NCBI RefSeq assembly: GCF_000696305.2
Contig: NZ_AOMT01000005.1
Span: forward strand, 124,001 to 188,000
Source of the DNA: Moraxella bovoculi 237
GTDB lineage: Bacteria; Pseudomonadota; Gammaproteobacteria; Pseudomonadales; Moraxellaceae
DNA: 64,000 nucleotides
Direction: 5' to 3'
The position numbers and the translations under genes are program-made. Within the stretch, counting starts at the first letter, position 1, and the number at the start of each line of letters is the position of its first letter. The notes beneath the pieces were generated by a model. The model was not told where the DNA came from. It was given only the letters and a program-made list of their open reading frames with translations, and made no database searches. Below are positions 58,990 to 64,000 of this stretch, in pieces.

Positions 58990-59442
58990 ATGAAGTTTGC
59001 ACAAAAATTAGCAATCGGCGCATTGGCAGTGACAATGAGTGCATCAGCCATGGCTGCTGACAACAAAGGCGCAGATGCACTAACCAACGCAGAAGAAGGT
59101 GCACTAAACATCTGTGATGTCGTGTCTGAGGGTATATTCAACATCTCTGCCATGCATCAATCAAACATCTCAGAAGCCGAAGCCAAAAAAACCATGGACG
59201 AAGTCGCTGCTGATTTGATTAAGCAGCATGGCAATGATGAAGTAACCGCATTCGTCAAAGAATTCTGGCAAGACAGCTTATCAACCATCATCTATAAGCA
59301 GCCAATCCAAACCGCTGATGACAAAAAACGCGAAATCGTTCAAGCCAATGCCATAGAATCAGGCCTTGCTTGTCTGGGTATTTTGCTTGGCGAGAAAGAA
59401 GCTGAGCAAGCACTCAAGAAAATACAGCCCGGCCAAAAATAA
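58990..59442 (+). CDS. Putative periplasmic protein, unknown function
   Basis: The 150-residue product has a clear signal peptide (MKFAQKLAIGALAVTMSASAMA, cleavage after AMA). The mature helical domain is rich in Glu and Lys, with two cysteines (LNICDVV and LACLGIL). No family recognised. An AGGAG ribosome-binding site precedes the ATG. The DEAD-box gene begins 14 nt after. Confidence 0.7.
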   Translation: MKFAQKLAIGALAVTMSASAMAADNKGADALTNAEEGALNICDVVSEGIFNISAMHQSNISEAEAKKTMDEVAADLIKQHGNDEVTAFVKEFWQDSLSTIIYKQPIQTADDKKREIVQANAIESGLACLGILLGEKEAEQALKKIQPGQK

Positions 59443-59456
59443 CTAAGGATATCAAT

Positions 59457-60683
59457 TTGAGCCATCAAGCCAATAAAGACACAACTACTCCATCAGGTTT
59501 TGTAAAATTTCATGATTTGCCATTGTCTGAGACGACATTAAAGGCGATTCGTGCGCTGAATTTTGAGAATCTGACACCCATTCAGTCTCAGATTCTACCG
59601 CATACGCTTGCCAATCAAGATGCCATTGGTCAGGCTCAGACTGGCACTGGCAAGACAGGGGCGTTCTTGATTACTATTATTGAGTCGTTGTTAAAGCGTC
59701 CTTTTGGCGAGGATGAGCGAAGATTCTTAGGTGAGCCGCGTGCGCTTATTCTGGCGCCAACGCGTGAATTGGCGCAGCAAATCTATGCTGACTGCCGAGA
59801 GCTGACCAGATTTAGCGACCTTTATAATCTGTGTATTACAGGTGGTGCCGATTTTGACAAACAAGCCAAGCAGCTTGAGTGTCGCCCACTTGATATTCTG
59901 ATTGGTACACCGGGTCGTATTATTGATTGGGTGCAAAAAGGCGTTCTATTCTTGGATCGGGTTGAGGTATTTGTACTTGATGAGGCTGATCGCATGCTTG
60001 ACATGGGATTCATCCCTGATATTAAGCGCATTGTGCGACACATGCCTGCCAATACCCATCGCCAAAGCCTGCTATTCTCAGCGACATTCAATACTGATGT
60101 GATGAATTTGGCGTATCGCTGGCTTAATAATCCTGCTTTTGTGGAGATTGCACCTGAGAGTAAAACCAATAAAGCCATTGATCAGCAGTTTTATCTGCTG
60201 ACTGAACGTGAAAAGATGTCGGCACTAAGAGAGATTCTCTCAGGTAGTGATGTCAAAAAAACCATCGTCTTCGCCAATCGTAAAGATCAGGTAAAGCGTC
60301 TGTATGACAATCTGCGCCGTCAATTTGAAGTTACCATGCTCTCAGGCGATGTCGCCCAGCAAAAACGAGAAAGATATCTACAGCGCTTTAAAGAGGGCGA
60401 AGTAAATATTCTGGTCGCGACAGACGTGGCAGGGCGTGGCATTCACGTTGATGATGTGACCCATGTGGTTAATTATACCTTGCCTGATATGCCTGACGAC
60501 TATGTACATCGTATCGGTCGTACAGGGCGCGCAGGGCACACTGGTGTGTCTATCAGCTTTGTTAGCGAGAATGATGCTTTTAACCTGCCTGCGCTCGAAG
60601 ATCACGTCGGGATTAAATTTAAACTAAATCAGTTTGATTTTAAGCCTGCCGATGTTGTTGATAATCCTAAGAGTGATGATTGA
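59457..60683 (+). CDS. rhlB: DEAD-box RNA helicase (RhlB-like)
   Basis: The 408-residue SF2 helicase has the Q motif and motif I (AQTGTGKT near 62-69), PTRELAQQ, TPGR, DEAD (VLDEADRM), SAT and HRIGRTGR in order, and little beyond the helicase core. RhlB works in RNA turnover; RhlE-type is an alternative. The start is a TTG with AAGGAT 6 nt upstream and no closer ATG in frame. The stop shares a base with the hemW start. Confidence 0.85.
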   Translation: MSHQANKDTTTPSGFVKFHDLPLSETTLKAIRALNFENLTPIQSQILPHTLANQDAIGQAQTGTGKTGAFLITIIESLLKRPFGEDERRFLGEPRALILAPTRELAQQIYADCRELTRFSDLYNLCITGGADFDKQAKQLECRPLDILIGTPGRIIDWVQKGVLFLDRVEVFVLDEADRMLDMGFIPDIKRIVRHMPANTHRQSLLFSATFNTDVMNLAYRWLNNPAFVEIAPESKTNKAIDQQFYLLTEREKMSALREILSGSDVKKTIVFANRKDQVKRLYDNLRRQFEVTMLSGDVAQQKRERYLQRFKEGEVNILVATDVAGRGIHVDDVTHVVNYTLPDMPDDYVHRIGRTGRAGHTGVSISFVSENDAFNLPALEDHVGIKFKLNQFDFKPADVVDNPKSDD

Positions 60684-61885
60684 TGAATCCTCTTTTGGAG
60701 CTGCTGCCCGAACGTATTCCTTTGTCATTATACATTCACATCCCGTGGTGTGTGAAGAAATGTCCGTATTGTGATTTTAATTCACATGCGCTACCCGATT
60801 CACCTGATGATGCTGTGCTGACTGCGCCATTCTCTGACTATGTGGATGCGATGATTTTGGATGCGCGTTCTCAGCTGTCTTTTGTGCAAGGGCGTCAGAT
60901 TCATTCGGTGTTCATCGGTGGCGGTACGCCGTCACTATTGCCCGTTCATGAATTTGCAAGATTATTCGATGCGCTGCGTGCGATGTACGACTTTGCAGAT
61001 GATTGTGAGATTACACTTGAGGTTAATCCAGGTACGGTAGAGCATGCGCCTTTTGAGGAGTATCTGGCGCTTGGGATTAATCGACTGTCCATTGGTGTGC
61101 AGACCTTTAATGAAGAGGCGCTGGGAGTACTTATGCGCATTCATAATCCCAACCAAGCCATCAATGCCATTCGCAATGCCAAGCAAGCAGGATTTCGCCG
61201 TATTAATGTAGATCTGATGCATGGGCTGCCGAATCAGACGGCAGACTTTGCGGTTCATGACCTACAAACAGCCATAGACGCTGGCGCAACGCACATCTCA
61301 TGGTATCAGCTGACCATTGAACCTAATACGGCCTTTTATCGTGCACCTCCTGATCTGCCCGAAGAGGATGTGTTGGAGTCAATCGAAGAATCAGGGCGTG
61401 CGTTACTGACTGAGCATGGCTTTGATAATTATGAAGTGTCAGCATGGACAGGCAAGGATGATACACCATGCAAGCACAATATTAATTATTGGCAGTTTGG
61501 GGATTATCTAGCCATCGGTGCAGGCGCGCACGGTAAAGTTACATTGCATGGACATCCTGAGCATGATGATGGCATTTATCGCTTTCATAAATCGCGCCTA
61601 CCCAAGGACTATATGCATGCCGAATCATCAGCGCCCAAGATGGTAAATTTTGAAAAAATCAACGAAGAAAATCTGCCATTTGAATTTATGATGAATGCAC
61701 TAAGATTGCGCCATGGTGCTAGCACGCAGATGTTTGAGGAGCGTACGGGGCTGTTTGTCAGTACGATTGATAATGAGCTTTTGCCATTACAGCACGAGGG
61801 CTTTATGGTGCATGACGCTAACCTACTAAGCCCAACAGCCATGGGCTTTAGATATGTGAATCATTTGGTGCGTTTATTTTTATGA
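60683..61885 (+). CDS. hemW: HemW, radical SAM haem chaperone
   Basis: The 400-residue protein has the radical SAM cluster C23-x3-C27-x2-C30 (PWCVKKCPYCDF) near the start, GGGTPSLL, EVNPGTVE and the HemW segment RLSIGVQTFN. HemW carries haem to membrane enzymes and is often mislabelled as a coproporphyrinogen oxidase. ATG 60683 overlaps the rhlB stop by 1 nt, so translation is probably coupled. Confidence 0.92.
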   Translation: MNPLLELLPERIPLSLYIHIPWCVKKCPYCDFNSHALPDSPDDAVLTAPFSDYVDAMILDARSQLSFVQGRQIHSVFIGGGTPSLLPVHEFARLFDALRAMYDFADDCEITLEVNPGTVEHAPFEEYLALGINRLSIGVQTFNEEALGVLMRIHNPNQAINAIRNAKQAGFRRINVDLMHGLPNQTADFAVHDLQTAIDAGATHISWYQLTIEPNTAFYRAPPDLPEEDVLESIEESGRALLTEHGFDNYEVSAWTGKDDTPCKHNINYWQFGDYLAIGAGAHGKVTLHGHPEHDDGIYRFHKSRLPKDYMHAESSAPKMVNFEKINEENLPFEFMMNALRLRHGASTQMFEERTGLFVSTIDNELLPLQHEGFMVHDANLLSPTAMGFRYVNHLVRLFL

Positions 61886-61933
61886 TGTTTTGGCAATGAA
61901 CTAATCGTTAATTTTTGATTGATTTACGCCAAA

Positions 61934-61972
61934 AATAAAATGCCGAAACTTGATTAATTTCAGCATTTTATT
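61934..61972 (-). terminator. Terminator of the entericidin-like gene
   Basis: AATAAAATGC (61934-61943) pairs with GCATTTTATT (61963-61972). Inside, GAAA pairs with TTTC across one C-A mismatch. T-rich bases follow on the minus strand. Confidence 0.7.
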
Positions 61973-61989
61973 GATAATTTCAAAAGAAA

Positions 61990-62130
61990 TTAGATTTTGT
62001 TTTGAACTTTTTGTGCGCCGTCAGTTACTGCGTCGCCAGCTTTTGATACGTCTTTGCCAAGACCTTTAACGGTGTTGCAACCAGTTAGAACAAAAGCAGC
62101 AGCAACAGCAGCGATGATTAGTTTTTTCAT
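61990..62130 (-). CDS. Entericidin EcnA/B-family small lipoprotein
   Basis: A 46-residue frame starts MKKLIIAAVAAAFVLTGCNT, a lipoprotein signal with Cys18. It continues GLGKDVSKAGDAVTDGAQKVQ, matching the entericidin family. These are small outer-membrane lipoproteins linked to stress or bacteriolysis. GGAAAT precedes the ATG. It lies alone in the gap between hemW and trmL. Confidence 0.85.
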   Translation of the reverse strand: MKKLIIAAVAAAFVLTGCNTVKGLGKDVSKAGDAVTDGAQKVQNKI

Positions 62131-62276
62131 GGGAATTTCCTTAAAAAATTGGGGTTGGAATAAGTTCTTTTTTAATGAACTTAAACTTATATTAGCGAAA
62201 TTTTGAACAACTTTGTGTAATTGTATGTAACTTTAAGTTATTAAATGTCAACTTAAAAGTTTATTAATCCAAGACC

Positions 62277-62813
62277 ATGACCACTATCCATATTGTATTA
62301 TTTTCACCCAAGATTCCAAATAACACCGGCAATATCATCCGTCTGTGTGCAAATACAGGTGCAAAGCTGCATTTGGTACGACCTTTGGCGTTTGAACTTG
62401 ATGATACCAAGCTAAAACGAGCAGGGCTGGATTATCACGAATACGCCCAAATGCGGGTGTATGAGAACTGGAGAGAATGCCGAGATGCGCTGAGGGCTCA
62501 GGGTATTCATAAGATGGTTGCGATGACGACGAAGTTTAGCCATTCTTTCTATGAATATGATTTTAACCATGTTGATGGCGGTGATGTTGCGCTTGTATTT
62601 GGTTCTGAGACGGACGGTCTGCCTCAGGATGTGCGTGATGACATCGGTTCGGATAATTGGCTAAGGCTGCCGATGCTGCCAGAGTCTCGCAGCCTTAACC
62701 TTGCCAATTCGGTGTCTATCTGCCTGTATGAGATATGGCGACAGCTTGACTTTACGGGAGATGTTGGCGAGAGTGTGGGTTATCATCGACTATCGTCTCG
62801 TCCTGAGGATTGA
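62277..62813 (+). CDS. trmL: tRNA (cytidine/uridine-34-2'-O)-methyltransferase TrmL
   Basis: The 178-residue SPOUT-family enzyme methylates the wobble ribose of some tRNA-Leu; a tRNA-Leu(CAA) of the type it acts on lies in this window. It has the start IVLFSPKIPNNTGNIIRLCANTG and the knot-forming ALVFGSETDGLP and LPMLPESRSLNLANSVSICLYE segments. Length is standard. No strong ribosome-binding sequence is visible. Confidence 0.94.
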   Translation: MTTIHIVLFSPKIPNNTGNIIRLCANTGAKLHLVRPLAFELDDTKLKRAGLDYHEYAQMRVYENWRECRDALRAQGIHKMVAMTTKFSHSFYEYDFNHVDGGDVALVFGSETDGLPQDVRDDIGSDNWLRLPMLPESRSLNLANSVSICLYEIWRQLDFTGDVGESVGYHRLSSRPED

Positions 62814-62827
62814 TCGGTTTTAATATT

Positions 62828-62858
62828 AAAGGCGATGTTTTGTGCATCGCCTTTTTGT
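62828..62858 (+). terminator. Terminator of trmL
   Basis: AAAGGCGATG (62828-62837) pairs with CATCGCCTTT (62845-62854), followed by TTG. Confidence 0.85.
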
Positions 62859-62881
62859 TTAGGGTTATTTAGCTTTAGGTT

Positions 62882-63199
62882 TTATAGGCAATTCGGTGGC
62901 TTGGGCAGTCCTGCGATGCGATTCACGTGACGTGCCACTAGGCCTGTGTTAAATAATGCTTGTAATTTGGCATTATTAATCTCATCATCGGGTAGGGTAG
63001 ATGATAAATGCTTGATAAGTGGGCGTGTGGCGGGACTGTGATGATATTTATCAAAAAAAGCCCGCACTTGCATTAAGATTCGATAGTGAACATCGGTAAG
63101 CTCGACATCCAGCGCATCCGCCAAAGTCTGTGCGACACTTAGCGTCCATTGTGTGTGGTCTTGGAGGTGTCCATCAGCATCTAATACTAAGTCTGTCAT
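62882..63199 (-). CDS. tusE: TusE, sulphur relay protein (DsrC family)
   Basis: TusE passes sulphur from TusBCD to MnmA for 2-thiouridine. The 105-residue protein has DsrC helices and the essential penultimate-region cysteine in the C-terminal PKPPNCL. It overlaps tusC by 1 nt and ends the tusD-tusC-tusE operon. mnmA is in this window. Confidence 0.92.
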   Translation of the reverse strand: MTDLVLDADGHLQDHTQWTLSVAQTLADALDVELTDVHYRILMQVRAFFDKYHHSPATRPLIKHLSSTLPDDEINNAKLQALFNTGLVARHVNRIAGLPKPPNCL

Positions 63200-63507
63200 T
63201 AAAACTCCAATATGCTGTCAAATAAAGACAAATCAACTTGCGCACTTTCTGTCTGTGTAAGCATGTCCTTGATAGCATCATCGAATTGATTAACATCAAA
63301 CGTCGTCCAAGCCTTGGGCAGGTCGTACAGTTCAAGCGATTGAACCATGCCATAGAGGCGCGATTCCTTATCTGCTAAGATAACATTAGACTTGTCCGCA
63401 AAATAAAACTGCACCTCGTGATCGAAGCTTGCTAGGGTAAAACCTAACGCGATCGCTTCATAAGTGATTAGCTCACTGTCTGATTTTATATTGATTAAGA
63501 ATCTCAT
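63199..63507 (-). CDS. tusC: TusC, sulphur relay protein (DsrF family)
   Basis: The 102-residue protein best fits TusC rather than TusB. It has VQFYFADKSN, SLELYDLPKAW and the ending FDSILEF, like the end of E. coli TusC. It starts 12 nt after tusD, on the same strand. TusC is part of the complex that takes sulphur from TusA. It lacks a catalytic cysteine, as expected for TusC. Confidence 0.78.
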   Translation of the reverse strand: MRFLINIKSDSELITYEAIALGFTLASFDHEVQFYFADKSNVILADKESRLYGMVQSLELYDLPKAWTTFDVNQFDDAIKDMLTQTESAQVDLSLFDSILEF

Positions 63508-63519
63508 GCCAATCTCTCA

Positions 63520-63900
63520 CTAAAACTGAATCACGGTGGCGCCGTCATCAATCCGTAATGCCAACTCTGATAGCCCAACCAGGCGAAAGGGCGCGCGTAG
63601 ATTATCGCCATTAAGACCGTGTCGATTGGCGTTATCGACATCAGTAATACCGCGCGCCAATGCCGTGCTGACACAGACGGGTAGGTCTAGATTGTGCTGC
63701 TTTGAAAGTTTCACCCATTCATCGCTAATGCTGGGCACATCGGCGGTTTGCCAAAGTAGGCGGCTGGCTGTATATGCGCCATCACCATAAAAAAATACGC
63801 TAAGCATCTCGCCAGCTGTTAAGCGTTCTTGGGCGGTGTGTAGTGCCTGTTTGCTCTGGTTGCTGTGAGGGCTTGAAGTGATGAGTAATAAAGTTGCCAT
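63520..63900 (-). CDS. tusD: TusD, sulphur relay protein (DsrE family)
   Basis: The 126-residue protein has the TusD active-site cysteine in LPVCVSTALARGI, the FFYGDGAYTASRLL segment and a Rossmann-like start MATLLLITSSPHS. TusD accepts persulphide sulphur from TusA. It is the first gene of the operon tusD-tusC-tusE. No tusB lies between tusC and tusE. Confidence 0.9.
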   Translation of the reverse strand: MATLLLITSSPHSNQSKQALHTAQERLTAGEMLSVFFYGDGAYTASRLLWQTADVPSISDEWVKLSKQHNLDLPVCVSTALARGITDVDNANRHGLNGDNLRAPFRLVGLSELALRIDDGATVIQF

Positions 63901-64000
63901 AAATCAAAAAATCACCAAATTTATGCTTATTATAGCCTAATTTTTGGTGTAAAATGGCAAAAATTGAGCGGCTTTTTAAAATTTATCCATCATGATGACA

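Overview
The window is a gram-negative gammaproteobacterial chromosome, most likely Moraxellaceae and probably Moraxella. This inference rests on gene content and protein style: an 82-residue CsrA, fused RlmKL, the tusDCE and sbcDC layouts, entericidin- and HopJ-family genes and a moderate G+C content. It cannot be confirmed without a database search. Most of the window is housekeeping: DNA repair (recB end, recD, sbcD, sbcC), translation and tRNA/rRNA modification (dusB, rpmB, rpmG, alaS, mnmA, mnmG, prmB, roxA, rlmKL, ttcA, trmL, tusDCE, tRNA-Leu), amino-acid and nitrogen metabolism (lysC, aroC, aroQ, glnA, purB), cofactors (ispF, ubiH family, hemW) and regulation (csrA, rpoD, a csp gene).

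Bases 13107-25392 are a complete type I-C CRISPR-Cas locus between mnmA and ispF. The order is cas3-cas5c-cas8c (with a probable internal cas11c start)-cas7c-cas4-[two-gene insert]-cas1-cas2-leader-array. The array has 32 repeats of 32 nt and 31 spacers. The last repeat carries a base change, so the leader is on the cas2 side. The leader holds a strong promoter (TTGAAA-17-TATAAT) and two strong hairpins that would lie at the 5' end of the pre-crRNA.

The standout feature is the insert at 19842-21809 between cas4 and cas1. It encodes a CD-NTase (SMODS nucleotidyltransferase core plus an AGS-C-like sensor domain) and, overlapping it by 8 nt, a two-helix SLATT membrane protein. This is a minimal CBASS-like cyclic-nucleotide defence module placed inside the adaptation half of a CRISPR operon. 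Its base composition is much poorer in G+C than flanking cas4 and cas1. It has its own candidate promoter, and its 3' edge carries the Pasteurellaceae uptake-signal core AAGTGCGGT. Together these suggest arrival by natural transformation from a Pasteurellaceae donor. A reasonable model is layered immunity: type I-C interference first, and nucleotide-triggered membrane disruption as backup.

Other notable points: two genes are broken by single in-frame stops that look like Trp codons mutated by G-to-A (aqpZ at 31736 and a small lipoprotein at 36893). Two spacers contain related sequence differing only in a synonymous Leu codon. RlmKL has a long charged tail, the tus operon has no tusB at this locus, and a possible lytic-transglycosylase C-terminal remnant lies at 27976-28086.
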